Notes: generated from the letters alone by a model not told the origin. Positions 40,936-49,636 are shown, counted from the first letter of the stretch. The stretch: DNA of 64,000 bases from Ruminococcaceae bacterium FB2012 (GCA_900104495.1 FMXS01000006.1:84271-148270); one strand, 5' to 3'. Numbers and translations: made by a program.

Positions 40936-41997
40936 TCATTTCTGCTTCTTGCCCGCCTTGCAGGTACGGCAAAGTAAAGTCCCGTCCTTGCTGTATTTAT
41001 ACAGTGCTGACTGGAAAAACTCTTTCTCTTCGCCGCAGTTGGTACAGCGGCAGAGATATTTTGAGTTTGGAGGCTCTTTTGTGCGGCTGATGATCTCCAT
41101 GTCGCAGAAGACCGCACCGTCATAATATCTCCCGAGCGGGATGCCGTATCTGTTGCAGAATCTGTCGACCTGCTGATAGTCTATGCCGGGATCGCCTGTT
41201 ATTTCACGCAGTTCTTCCGCAACATCGGGAGTATACTGATCGTGCTTTTTCATCAATTCCCGGACCTGCTCCGCTGTTATTCCGTATCTGGCAATAAGCG
41301 ATCTGTCCTTCGGCTGTACCTTATTATAATAGTACTTCCTGATCTCGGCATAGCTTTCGCCGTCCTTTATCCGTTTGCGGACATAGCTTATATCGGCCTC
41401 GCTGACAGGATACTTGTCAAGATCGTCTTCTTTGAGCTTCACATATTCGTTGTAAAGCTGCCTGGCTGTAGGTTTATACTCTCCGATCACAGATATGATC
41501 CTTACGATATCAATACCCATGTCTTTAAAATCATTGATAAAAATGCTTGCATTACGCAGCTGCTCTTCATAGTCCAGCTTGTTGAAAGACTTGATCCCGT
41601 TGAAAACTTCGATCAGCTTTACTACCGATACCGGAGATTTTTTATTGCAGTACTCGCCGAATTCCTGAGGGTCGCTGCATTTGAGTACTCTGAATGCTGC
41701 ATCGGACTCTGCCGAATTTGGCAGGGTCCTTCTTATTATCCCCGCATTTCTCAATGGGAGGATCAGCTCTTTAAGAGTGTCCAAAGAGTCATGCGTATGG
41801 ATCATCGGAGGCAAAGTATATCCAACAGTGAATCCTGCTCTTGGCGCAGGCATCACTTTACGCTCTTTCTGACTGAACAGCTCTGTTTTTATGTCATACA
41901 GCAGATCAGCCAGCGGCACTCTGTAAGTAAATATTCGGTTCCGGGCGTTCTCGTCAGCTTTGATGTAGGTATAGATGTCAACAAAATGCCGTTCCAT
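40936..41997 (-). CDS. Unknown protein with C-terminal zinc finger (paralogue A)
   Basis: From the ATG at 41997 (AAGGGAGGG upstream) the protein has 353 residues. It begins 'ERHFVDIYTYIKADENARNRIFTYRVPLADLLYDIK', has a helical middle (with 'ITAEQVRELMKKHDQYTPDVAEELREITG' resembling a helix-turn-helix region), then 'YQQVDRFCNRYGIPLGRYYDGAVFCDMEIISRT', and ends with CRCTNCGEEKEF...CRTC, a likely zinc finger. The protein at 45170-46120 has the same order throughout. The two flank the helicase gene and the iteron-like array. A DNA-binding or initiator role is inferred from context; no known family was recognised. Confidence 0.7.
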   Translation of the reverse strand: MERHFVDIYTYIKADENARNRIFTYRVPLADLLYDIKTELFSQKERKVMPAPRAGFTVGYTLPPMIHTHDSLDTLKELILPLRNAGIIRRTLPNSAESDAAFRVLKCSDPQEFGEYCNKKSPVSVVKLIEVFNGIKSFNKLDYEEQLRNASIFINDFKDMGIDIVRIISVIGEYKPTARQLYNEYVKLKEDDLDKYPVSEADISYVRKRIKDGESYAEIRKYYYNKVQPKDRSLIARYGITAEQVRELMKKHDQYTPDVAEELREITGDPGIDYQQVDRFCNRYGIPLGRYYDGAVFCDMEIISRTKEPPNSKYLCRCTNCGEEKEFFQSALYKYSKDGTLLCRTCKAGKKQK

Positions 41998-42034
41998 GCC
42001 GATCCCTCCCTTGAAATTGTTCCTTATTATATAT

Positions 42035-42063
42035 AGTATATCACGAAAAAGGCTTCCGGTCAA
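42035..42063 (-). promoter_or_regulatory. Promoter of zinc-finger paralogue A
   Basis: Minus strand: TTGACC (42063-42058), 17 bases, TATACT (42040-42035), about 35 bases ahead of the start codon. The paralogue at 46120 has the same promoter type with the same -10. Confidence 0.8.
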
Positions 42064-42202
42064 GCAGAATTATCAGTTCAAATACAGTTTTAATATATTT
42101 TCTTGTCATTCGTTTCGGCGTATTGCACAATTAGTCGCATTATTCAGCCTAAACAAAACAACATTTTTCACGAATATTGTAAGAAAATGCGCAAAAACCG
42201 TC

Positions 42203-42265
42203 AAAAACAACTTTTTTCTGGTACAAATTTTTTTATCGCACAAATTGCTGTTATAAGTATAGCAG
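42203..42265 (+). promoter_or_regulatory. 30-bp element plus CTGTTATAA palindrome upstream of the helicase gene
   Basis: Thirty bases (42203-42232, AAAAACAACTTTTTTCTGGT and ten more) are identical to 46298-46327. Fifteen bases later comes CTGTTATAAGTATAGCAG (42248-42265), a dyad with an extended -10 (TGTTATAAG). No TTGACA stands at -35, so an activator or dedicated factor probably uses the 30-bp element. Confidence 0.65.
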
Positions 42266-42441
42266 AAAGAAAAATACCGGGCGGCAGAAACAGTGCGCCG
42301 TGATCAGTTGTAAACATTCTGATAAATCACCCGCAAGGTTGCACGTTTCGATGCAACAAATCCTGTTTCCCGCCTATTGGTAGAAGAAGTTTCTTTCAAA
42401 CTAATTAATAGCGGTTTGACCGCAGAAAGGGTGTTTACTAA

Positions 42442-44193
42442 ATGTTAAACAATTTGAACACAGGTGATGATAATTCCATTAAGAACTATCAAGAAACGAC
42501 TGCACCGGCAGATGCAATGAAGGCTGCACCGGTGATTCCGGAGTCCGGCTCATCAAAACTGACAATGGAACAGCTCATGGGCAATGAGATCTATGAAAAG
42601 GTTTCAGAGCTGGGCGATGAGATCGCTCTGAACAATTATTGTCAGAAGCTGGCTGTTGAAGCCAAGGCGCTTGGCCAGAAAAGGTTCTTCGAAGAAAAAA
42701 TGAAGCCCTACAAGAGGAAGCAGCTTGAAGCGATCAAGGCAAAGGCTATAAAAGAGATCGAAGAGGCTGCCGCCGATCCCATGGCAGCCAAGCTTGCCAA
42801 ATTCCCATTTATTACAAGCGAGTATGACACCAGAGCCCGCAAATACAGGTATAAGGTAAGCTGTCCGGCACTTGCAAAATATTTCAAGGAGAATAATGAC
42901 TACTTCTTTTTGAAGATCCCTTATGATGAAAAATACTATGTTTATCTTTACAAGATCGGTGTCTATACCAATGTTAACGATGCATATCTCAAGTCGATCA
43001 TAAAGGGGTATATCGAAAGCTTTGACAGTTCTATCCTCAGAATGGCCGATGTCAACGAAACTCTGCAGATCATCAAGGCAGACGATCGTTTCATCAGTGA
43101 GGATAAACTTAACAGCTATGAGAAAAGCATTAATTTCCGCAACGGGATATACAAGATACACGATCACGTTCTGATACCGCATACTCCCAAGCTGCTAAGC
43201 ACTATTCAGATCGACTGCAATTTTGATCCTACCAAGACGGAGTGTCCGACCTTTGATGAATATCTTGATACCCTCACCGGCGGCGATGACGACGTTAAAA
43301 CTCTGATCCTTGAGTATATGGCTGTCTGCATCAGCAATATTTCGGGAAAGCATATGAAGCAGGCGCTAATCATGTACGGTCCCGGCGACACGGGAAAGTC
43401 TCAGCTCCTGCTGCTGACACAGCGCCTTCTCGGACATGAGAATTTCTCCGTCTGCAATCTGAAACAGCTTGAAGCCCGTTTTGGTAAGTCAAATCTGTAT
43501 CACAAGCGGCTTTGCGGTTCTGGTGAGATGTCCTTTGTAACCGTTGAAGAGCTGGAGGTGTTCAAGTCAGCCACCGGCGGCGACCAGCTGAATATGGAGT
43601 TCAAGGGCCAAAATACATTTCCCTATTTTTTCAGAGGACTGCTGTGGTTCTGCGCCAACGCTCTGCCGCGTTTCGGCGGCGACAGAGGTGCCTGGGTGTA
43701 TGACAGGATGCTGCCTGTCGAGTGCAGCAATGTGATCCCTGAAAACAAGAGAGACCCACATTTCATAGATAAGCTTTATGCTGAAAGAGATGCTATCGTT
43801 CAGAAACTGATCCCTTATCTTGACAAGGTGATCGCCAATGGTTACAAATTTGATCAGCCGGAATCGGTCAGACGGGCAAGGCTTATTTACAGGGTGGACA
43901 ACTCTCCGGTGCTGAGCTTTTTGGTTGCTTGTACTGAAAAATGTGCACCGTTAGAGGCTGTAGTTATGAAGCTGACCACAGGCAAAACTTATGAGGTTTT
44001 CTCAGCCTGGTATAAAGACAACATCAAGAACAGCGGTATTCCATCGCATCAGAAATTCAAGGCTGAACTGGAAGACTATTTCAATCGCCCCATTTCCGAT
44101 GTCGAATACCGTACCGCCGCAGGAAGATACTATCCCTTTAAGCTTAATGAGGAAGCTTATGCCAAGTACGGTTATTTACTTGGCCTGCACTGA
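42442..44193 (+). CDS. D5/SF3-family primase-helicase
   Basis: The 583-residue protein has an N-terminal alpha-helical, charged region, a D5_N-type middle (about 110-290), and a superfamily-3 helicase core: Walker A YGPGDTGKSQ (about 313-322), Walker B LCGSGEMSF (about 352-360), and the motif C sensor 'LLWFCANALPRFGGDRGAW'. Such proteins unwind DNA and help start replication of phages, satellites and integrated plasmids. The primase active-site part is not evident, so it may act only as helicase. The gene stands alone on the plus strand between two minus-strand zinc-finger paralogues and is followed by the iteron-like array. Confidence 0.9.
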   Translation: MLNNLNTGDDNSIKNYQETTAPADAMKAAPVIPESGSSKLTMEQLMGNEIYEKVSELGDEIALNNYCQKLAVEAKALGQKRFFEEKMKPYKRKQLEAIKAKAIKEIEEAAADPMAAKLAKFPFITSEYDTRARKYRYKVSCPALAKYFKENNDYFFLKIPYDEKYYVYLYKIGVYTNVNDAYLKSIIKGYIESFDSSILRMADVNETLQIIKADDRFISEDKLNSYEKSINFRNGIYKIHDHVLIPHTPKLLSTIQIDCNFDPTKTECPTFDEYLDTLTGGDDDVKTLILEYMAVCISNISGKHMKQALIMYGPGDTGKSQLLLLTQRLLGHENFSVCNLKQLEARFGKSNLYHKRLCGSGEMSFVTVEELEVFKSATGGDQLNMEFKGQNTFPYFFRGLLWFCANALPRFGGDRGAWVYDRMLPVECSNVIPENKRDPHFIDKLYAERDAIVQKLIPYLDKVIANGYKFDQPESVRRARLIYRVDNSPVLSFLVACTEKCAPLEAVVMKLTTGKTYEVFSAWYKDNIKNSGIPSHQKFKAELEDYFNRPISDVEYRTAAGRYYPFKLNEEAYAKYGYLLGLH

Positions 44194-44210
44194 TCCGAAC
44201 TGCAAAGTCA

Positions 44211-45025
44211 GTAATGACAGAAATGACAGGATCTCAGCACTAAAATAATATGTTTTGATAATCCACACACACATATGTATTTGTGTATGACCGTGACAGC
44301 AATGACAAGAAATCTCAGTATTATACTTTACAAAAATACTCATTTGCATATGTGTGCTGCTCTGATCCGGACAGTAACAATAGTGATAGGTAATCTGTTC
44401 TATTTTGAACACTGATTTTTATACTGTACAACACCACCCGACAGATATGTGGTTCCCGTTTGTTTACAAAAGAAGATATAGCATATCTGCAATGGTAGCA
44501 AAGTATCTGATCAACTGTATTATGAGCAATCGGTTCTGATCATTACGACAGTATAATCACTATCCGTAAATGACAGAAATGACAAGATATTCTATGTCTG
44601 GGTTCTAAAAAAATAATTTAACACACATCTGTATTGCTGTACATCATTGATAAGCCTACAATACGATACCGTCCATTCAGTATAATTCAACAGAGTGCAT
44701 ATCAAAGTGCGTTAACAGATTAATCAGTATACCTGTGCAATTGTAATTATATTGTTTGAACATTGAAGAACTTGTTACTGATCCTATTATAACAGTGTAC
44801 GCTGATGCTCAGGCTTTTGTATTGAATAACGAAAAAGCTGTCACAGTTGTCATTGTATCACTGGACACAGGGCAGACCTGTGTGCGTACAGAGATGTTTA
44901 TATCAATAATAAACACAGAAAATCCTGTCATTCCTGTCACACGGCACAGAACAGCAAGCTTATATGTCTGCACAGAGTTTCGTATCTCATTGATAAGCTT
45001 TGAAAATCTTGTCATTATTGTCATT
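44211..45025. repeat. Iteron-like array of paired TGACA boxes (candidate replication origin)
   Basis: Paired boxes TGACA-N4-TGACA with an AGATNT-type tail occur forward at about 44211-44235, 44291-44318 and 44566-44593, with a decayed copy near 44373-44397. They occur in inverted orientation at 44839-44853, 44926-44940 and 45010-45025. The approximate forward consensus is ATGACAGNAATGACARGAT. Paired half-sites at a 9-base step on one DNA face are typical of iterons bound by an initiator. The span 44194-45169 holds no convincing gene. It directly follows the helicase gene. Confidence 0.65.
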
Positions 45026-45169
45026 TCGGAGACCGCAGATAATATGACAAGCATAAACCTACACTTAACAAGCCATGCTGCTGCACAGGTGCCCTTGTAT
45101 CAACACCTGACCTTTGTTCTAAACAGAGGACGGTCATTTACCGCACCAACACAAAACGGTATTCGGCTA

Positions 45170-46120
45170 TCATGGATGCCCGCACCGACAAAGAGGTTTA
45201 CCCTCCCGTTTATGCTTGTTCATATCCGACTGATAGAACACCTTTTCAGCACCGCAGTAACGACAGCGGCAGCGTATTTTTGCGTTAGGCCACTCTGTTT
45301 CGTAGCCTATGATGACAACGTCAAGATATTCGTCACCCGAATTATAGTGTCCGAGAGGTATGCCGTGACGGTGGCAGTAGCTGATCACCTGCTGATATGT
45401 GATCGGCCGAATAGTTCGCTTGGACAGCTCTTCGGCAACAGACCTTGTCGATTTGTCGAACCTGTCCATAAGCTCACTGACCTCGTCGGGAGTGATGCCG
45501 CTTTGGGAGATAACGGAACGGTCGGGACTGATGCGGCGGTTGAACATAGCTTCAAGCTCCTTGCGCTTGCTGCCTGCTTTGAGCTTTTTGCGGAGGCGGT
45601 TAATGTCCGTTACAGAAACAATATATTTCGGATCTCCTGCGATCAAAAGATATTCCCGCAGCAGCTGTTCATCTGTGGGACGAAAACTGCCAAGCAGCTT
45701 TATCAGATAATCGATGTCGATGCCGTGAGTGATAAAAAAGACAATGAAATCTTTGGCAAGCGAATTCTGCTCAGCGTGGGATTTGCTGCGAAAATTTTTG
45801 ACCCCCGTGACGACCTCGATAAGTTTTAGCACATTGATCTCGTCTTTGGGAAGACAGAAGCCCGATATCATATCTTTATCGCAGCTGGCGGCAACAGCGG
45901 CAGCGGTGACGGTTTCACGCGAACTGGGATAGGATTTGCGCACAAGGCATTCAGATTGCATCTGAGAGATCAATCCTGTAAAGAACTGATCTTCGGACGC
46001 CGGATTGCTCTTTATGCCCCACAGCAGATCACCCAGCCGCACGCGGTATGTGTATATCCTGCCCTGTGCCGCCTGCACAGCTTGATCATATACATTCATA
46101 TCAATAAAATGGATAGACAT
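45170..46120 (-). CDS. Unknown protein with C-terminal zinc finger (paralogue B)
   Basis: From the ATG at 46120 (AAAGGAGTG upstream) the protein has 316 residues and repeats the layout of 40936-41997: 'SIHFIDMNVYDQAVQAAQGRIYTYRVRLGDLLWGIK', a helical middle with 'ISQSGITPDEVSELMDRFDKSTRSVAEELSKRT', 'YQQVISYCHRHGIPLGHYNSGDEYLDVVIIGYET', and CRCRYCGAEKVFYQSD...CRC at the end. The zinc cysteines, the RHGIPLG phrase and the N-terminal phrase are the most conserved parts. It lies next to the iteron-like array, pointing away from it. Function unknown; DNA binding is plausible. Confidence 0.7.
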   Translation of the reverse strand: MSIHFIDMNVYDQAVQAAQGRIYTYRVRLGDLLWGIKSNPASEDQFFTGLISQMQSECLVRKSYPSSRETVTAAAVAASCDKDMISGFCLPKDEINVLKLIEVVTGVKNFRSKSHAEQNSLAKDFIVFFITHGIDIDYLIKLLGSFRPTDEQLLREYLLIAGDPKYIVSVTDINRLRKKLKAGSKRKELEAMFNRRISPDRSVISQSGITPDEVSELMDRFDKSTRSVAEELSKRTIRPITYQQVISYCHRHGIPLGHYNSGDEYLDVVIIGYETEWPNAKIRCRCRYCGAEKVFYQSDMNKHKREGKPLCRCGHP

Positions 46121-46155
46121 TTTTCGCACTCCTTTGCTGATTATACCTTTTATAT

Positions 46156-46184
46156 AGTATAACACATCATTTTTGACTTGTCAA
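46156..46184 (-). promoter_or_regulatory. Promoter and dyad of zinc-finger paralogue B
   Basis: Minus strand: TTGACA (46184-46179), 17 bases, TATACT (46161-46156). The inverted repeat TTTGAC-TT-GTCAAA overlaps the -35. Confidence 0.8.
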
Positions 46185-46297
46185 ACGATTTTGATAGCAA
46201 AACTCAAAATCTTCACTTAAAATCACAAAAGTTTTCTGTTATATATATAATAGAGACAGGAATTCCACATAAATAAAGAATTTTCAGAATTTTTGAG

Positions 46298-46361
46298 AAA
46301 AACAACTTTTTTCTGGTACAAATTTTTATTTAGCATTTTATTCTGTTATAACCTATACAGA
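46298..46361 (+). promoter_or_regulatory. 30-bp element plus CTGTTATAA palindrome, second copy
   Basis: Identical 30 bases (46298-46327), then 15 bases, then CTGTTATAA inside the dyad TTCTGTTATA/TATACAGAA (46341-46362). Spacing equals that upstream of the helicase gene, so the two promoters are probably switched together. It precedes the 46434 gene by about 75 bases. Confidence 0.65.
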
Positions 46362-46433
46362 ACGATTTGAAATCATAAATTGTTCTGCAGATCTGTCTCT
46401 TATTCCACATCAAATTGAAAGGGGGGAAAGAAA

Positions 46434-46955
46434 TTGAACACCTTTATCGGAACGATCACCGTAGACGGCTGTGATCAGGAAACGATCATCAGAGCTGAAA
46501 ATCAAAAAGCTATAACAGATCATTATGGTTCGGATTGCAAAAGAATCATCACGGCAGACAGAAAGGCCATCGAAAATGCTTTTCGTGAATTTTATCCGGT
46601 TGTCACGATCGGAAGTGCAACTGTGCCGGAAACTGCAAAGGCAAAAGAAATTAAGGAAACCATTAGTGATATCAAGGAAATCATCAGAGAAGCCATGTAT
46701 ATGAAAAACGCATATTTTTTCAGTCCTCCGAATCGAGCTAATGACCGCAGGCGGTATGAGGAAAGACATTCGCACGATACTGTAACCTGGTCAGAAAGCG
46801 GTTCTACCTATTCAGCGTGCTTTGATGTCACCTGCACTTGCAGATATGTATACGCAAAAGGATACTACGCCAAAGACGGATACACCACTACGCTTAAAGC
46901 GATACGGTACAGCGTCGCCAGACTTGAGACCGCGTTGCTGCTTGGAGAGATCTGA
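46434..46955 (+). CDS. Unknown protein of the integrative element
   Basis: A 173-residue frame starting with TTG after a GGGGGG binding site. The sequence 'NTFIGTITVDGCDQETIIRAENQKAITDHYGSDCKRIITADRKAIENAF' and a C-terminal part with 'CTCRYVYAKGYYAKDGYTTTLKAIRYSVARLETALLLGEI' are not recognised as a known family. No membrane span. First gene of the plus-strand unit leading to the integrase. Its promoter element is shared with the helicase gene. Confidence 0.6.
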   Translation: MNTFIGTITVDGCDQETIIRAENQKAITDHYGSDCKRIITADRKAIENAFREFYPVVTIGSATVPETAKAKEIKETISDIKEIIREAMYMKNAYFFSPPNRANDRRRYEERHSHDTVTWSESGSTYSACFDVTCTCRYVYAKGYYAKDGYTTTLKAIRYSVARLETALLLGEI

Positions 46956-46973
46956 GGCTATAAATCAACAGAG

Positions 46974-47017
46974 AGGAGTGATGCCATATGATTGCAGATA
47001 TTCCGGCCTTAGGGCCG
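46974..47017 (+). repeat. 44-bp leader-module repeat, copy 1
   Basis: These 44 bases match 47634-47677 with one difference. They contain a binding site (AGGAGTG), an ATG one base later and a near-perfect dyad CCGGCCTTAGGGCCG able to form a hairpin early in the small reading frame. Confidence 0.85.
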
Positions 47018-47100
47018 AATCAAAACTATTTAAATCAAAAGGATATGCAAATAAGAGGTTTGCATATAGACTTAAAAAGCTGAAAGGAGCTTACCTATGA
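46981..47100 (+). CDS. Candidate leader peptide 1 (MPYDCRYSGLRA...)
   Basis: A 39-codon frame with AGGAG directly upstream. It ends in TGA overlapping the ATG of the next gene (ATGA at 47097-47100), an arrangement that couples translation. The first twelve residues are repeated in the second module (Y3 becomes H). The C-terminal half is basic. It may be a regulatory leader rather than a functional protein. Confidence 0.45.
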   Translation: MPYDCRYSGLRAESKLFKSKGYANKRFAYRLKKLKGAYL

Positions 47101-47570
47101 AAAACAATACAACTAACGATAATAATTTGGACCTTATGAATCAACTCAATTTTGACGCAGACGATCAGATCTCGTTCGAAGATTTTCTTGTTCCGCAGAC
47201 AGGAATGGATTATGTCAAACGTATGCTGATCAAACACAGATGTTATTACCCTGAAAAACAAACTACAATGATTGTATTTAATTATTCAGATGACGACAAA
47301 ACGATAACCGTTTTGGGAAATTTTATTGATTCGGTATATAAAACAGCGAAAAATAAAAATGATCTCAAAGCAGGAAGCAGAGCTGAAACTGAAGATTTTT
47401 TAAATTCAAATCCGTCTCGCATAATCGAACATTACTGTATAAGCCTGCAAAGATTAAGCCTGTTTTTTGGAAAAAGTGAAATTCTGACCATTCCCGAGAA
47501 AAAACACTTTTTGGCAAAAGCACTAATAGCCTATTATTTCACTGATCCAGAGAGTGAATATTTCGATTGA
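47097..47570 (+). CDS. Unknown protein, paralogue of 47733-48266
   Basis: The 157-residue product has 'ISFEDFLVPQTGMDYVKRMLIKHRCYYPEKQTTMIVFNYSDDDKTITV', which parallels 'ISFENAMDIVEGMDFVRCVLIDQNKGKTHYSEMSLSYQISGETKTITA' in the gene after next, and ends in a short acidic segment. No known domain. The start overlaps the end of the leader frame. Mostly hydrophilic and probably cytosolic. Confidence 0.6.
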   Translation: MKNNTTNDNNLDLMNQLNFDADDQISFEDFLVPQTGMDYVKRMLIKHRCYYPEKQTTMIVFNYSDDDKTITVLGNFIDSVYKTAKNKNDLKAGSRAETEDFLNSNPSRIIEHYCISLQRLSLFFGKSEILTIPEKKHFLAKALIAYYFTDPESEYFD

Positions 47571-47633
47571 CTGCCCTGAAACTGCGCTTTTGCGTTTGGT
47601 CGTGAGTTTTGCCCGGGGCTGTATTTAAATCAA

Positions 47634-47677
47634 AGGAGTGATGCCACATGATTGCAGATATTCCGGCCTTAGGGCCG
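47634..47677 (+). repeat. 44-bp leader-module repeat, copy 2
   Basis: One-base variant of 46974-47017 with the dyad extended to CCGGCC-TTA-GGGCCGG. It precedes the second paralogue. Confidence 0.85.
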
Positions 47678-47706
47678 GTGGGATAGTTAAATCAATCGAA
47701 CAATAA
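47641..47706 (+). CDS. Candidate leader peptide 2 (MPHDCRYSGLRA...)
   Basis: A 21-codon frame with AGGAG upstream and a TAA at 47704-47706, 26 bases before the next gene. Conservation of the first twelve codons in frame with copy 1, and of the hairpin, is the only support. It may be an attenuator-type leader. Confidence 0.4.
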   Translation: MPHDCRYSGLRAGGIVKSIEQ

Positions 47707-47732
47707 AAAACAACATCAAGGAGGATACCATA

Positions 47733-48266
47733 ATGAGTATGGAAACAGAAACTACCGAGCTGAAAGATTTAAACAGCATGGACGAGGAAAGAGCAGAGAT
47801 ATACAGGCTCAGCGAACAGCTTGAAATCGCGGCAAATAAAAAACTCGCCGATATAGCAAGACTTCATCAAAAATTCTATTCACCCGAAAAAGGGATCTAT
47901 GAGATCTCGTTCGAAAACGCAATGGACATAGTGGAAGGAATGGATTTTGTCAGATGTGTGCTGATAGATCAAAACAAAGGCAAAACGCATTACAGCGAAA
48001 TGAGTTTAAGTTATCAGATCTCGGGAGAAACCAAAACCATAACAGCCTCGCCTGTAAAAATCGTTAAAGCAGAGGAAAGCAACAGCGGCTATATGAACGA
48101 GTTAGATACACTGCTTGAATCGTACAATTGTTTTGCCGAATTCGGCCTTTGCGCAAAATACTATTCAGCACTGACAGAAGATCTTTACAGATATATTGAC
48201 GGCAGCGGTGTAGGCGATAGTCATTTGACCGAAGCCGAGCAAAGGTACTACATGGAAATGTTTTAA
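47733..48266 (+). CDS. Unknown protein, paralogue of 47097-47570
   Basis: The 177-residue protein has an acidic, helical N-terminus ('ELKDLNSMDEERAEIYRLSEQLEIAANKKLADIARLH') absent from its relative, then the shared segment around 'GMDFVRCVLI'. The end 'LTEAEQRYYMEMF' matches loosely the acidic tail of the relative. AAGGAGGAT precedes the ATG. Role unknown; it lies directly upstream of the XRE regulator and integrase. Confidence 0.6.
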   Translation: MSMETETTELKDLNSMDEERAEIYRLSEQLEIAANKKLADIARLHQKFYSPEKGIYEISFENAMDIVEGMDFVRCVLIDQNKGKTHYSEMSLSYQISGETKTITASPVKIVKAEESNSGYMNELDTLLESYNCFAEFGLCAKYYSALTEDLYRYIDGSGVGDSHLTEAEQRYYMEMF

Positions 48267-48294
48267 TAAGTTCACATAAAAAGGAGTGATCGCT

Positions 48295-48513
48295 ATGAAA
48301 AAGAAAAATAATCCACACCTCGCAGCAGCGGGGAGAAGGCTTAAAGCTGCACGAGCCACGGCGGATATGACACAGGACGATGTTGCCGCTGCTATGGGTG
48401 TTTCACCCTCGGCTGTGTGCAGGTGGGAGAAGAACATCGATGACGTGAATTTCGGAGACGTAATACGGATTTGCAAGCTGCTTAACATCAAGGTTTCCGA
48501 GCTTGAGGGTTAA
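48295..48513 (+). CDS. XRE/Cro-CI-family DNA-binding protein
   Basis: A 72-residue helix-turn-helix protein: 'AAGRRLKAARATADMTQDDVAAAMGVSPSAVCRWEKNIDDVNFGDVIRICKLLNIKVSEL' is a complete HTH_3 fold. Start set at the ATG at 48295 with AAGGAGTG upstream. It lies just before the integrase (61 bases), as excision or regulatory genes do in integrative elements; it is an ordinary XRE protein rather than a recognised excisionase. Confidence 0.88.
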   Translation: MKKKNNPHLAAAGRRLKAARATADMTQDDVAAAMGVSPSAVCRWEKNIDDVNFGDVIRICKLLNIKVSELEG

Positions 48514-48574
48514 ACTATCGGGGCTGCACGGGCAGCTGTGCAGCCCCTGTTTACAAAGGGGAGGAGTGATTGTT

Positions 48575-49636
48575 ATGCCGAAAAAGAGAAGAAAGCGTCC
48601 CGGGAAAGCCGAGGCAAAGCTGCTGCCTTCGGGCAGCTGGAGAGTGCGTATGACCTGCAACGGTCAGACGCGGTCATTCACCGCAGACACCAAAAACGAA
48701 GCAGAGTACGCCGCCAACAGGTGGGCGTACTCCGAAACTCAACGACATAAAAACCGCAGCAAATTGACGGTTGAGCAGGCTATGACCGAGTACATCGACA
48801 GCAGAACAAATGCCAATGCTCCCTCGGGGCTGAGGTCATACAGGGGTATCGTCAAAAATGCGATAGGGGCGATAAAAGAAATCCCTATCGCAGATATAAC
48901 CAAGCAGGACATACAAAATTGGGTCAACGAAAACGCCGAGCATTATGCTCCCAAGACCGTAAAATCACAGTTCGGACTGCTGCGGGCAACGCTGAATTAT
49001 TTTGATATTGACCTCAAACTTACAAAGATAAGGCTGCCCGATAATCACGGGAATGACCGTCCTATCCCTACCGAAAAGGATATGGAGAAAATCCTCCAGA
49101 TCGTTAAGGGTACATCCGTTGAGCTGGCGGTAACTATCGCAGTAACCCTCGGGCTTCGGCAGGGAGAAATTGCAGCGCTGAAATGGACGGATTATGACGG
49201 GCAGAGCCTAAGCATCCACGCGGAGTTTACATTGAATGAAGACGGCAAATACGAGTTTCAGGAGCGCACAAAAAGTGCAGCGGGGAAACGTATCATTGCA
49301 GTGCCGCCGATACTGAAAGAGCGTCTGGACAAAGCTGAAAGGAAAAGCGAATTCATCAGCCCGATGCTGCCGAGCTCGGTGCTTCGGAAGTTCCATAAGC
49401 TTTGCGATGAACACGGTCTGCCCCGATTTCGGATGCACGATAACCGTCACGCCAACGCTACGGTGATGCTGGCGCACGGCATCCCTGACAAATACGCGAT
49501 GCAGCGCCTCGGGCAATCCTCGCAGTCGATGCTGAAAAACGTGTATCAGCACCTAAGCGACGAGATGATCGAAAAGACCTCACAGATGATGTCGAAGGTT
49601 TTCGAAGAACTTGCCAAAGACGACGGCGATGAATAA
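48575..49636 (+). CDS. int: Tyrosine recombinase/integrase
   Basis: 353 residues from the ATG at 48575 (GGGGAGGAG upstream). The basic start 'PKKRRKRPGKAEAK' and 'LPSGSWRVRMTCNGQTRSFTADTKNEAEYAAN' form an arm-binding AP2-like domain; a SAM-like core-binding domain follows (about 65-150). The catalytic part has Arg in 'LGLRQGEIAALKW', the H-x-x-R in 'MHDNRHANATVML', and the nucleophile Tyr in 'NVYQHLSDE', so all key residues are seen. It would integrate and excise the surrounding element. Tandem AAAAGTGTA repeats after the gene are candidate arm sites. Confidence 0.95.
   Translation: MPKKRRKRPGKAEAKLLPSGSWRVRMTCNGQTRSFTADTKNEAEYAANRWAYSETQRHKNRSKLTVEQAMTEYIDSRTNANAPSGLRSYRGIVKNAIGAIKEIPIADITKQDIQNWVNENAEHYAPKTVKSQFGLLRATLNYFDIDLKLTKIRLPDNHGNDRPIPTEKDMEKILQIVKGTSVELAVTIAVTLGLRQGEIAALKWTDYDGQSLSIHAEFTLNEDGKYEFQERTKSAAGKRIIAVPPILKERLDKAERKSEFISPMLPSSVLRKFHKLCDEHGLPRFRMHDNRHANATVMLAHGIPDKYAMQRLGQSSQSMLKNVYQHLSDEMIEKTSQMMSKVFEELAKDDGDE

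Noticed and set aside
44756..45829. 357-codon plus-strand frame across the iteron-like region
   Set aside because: Its right part is antisense to the zinc-finger gene and its left part translates the repeats; no start signal or family likeness. The repeats explain the open frame.
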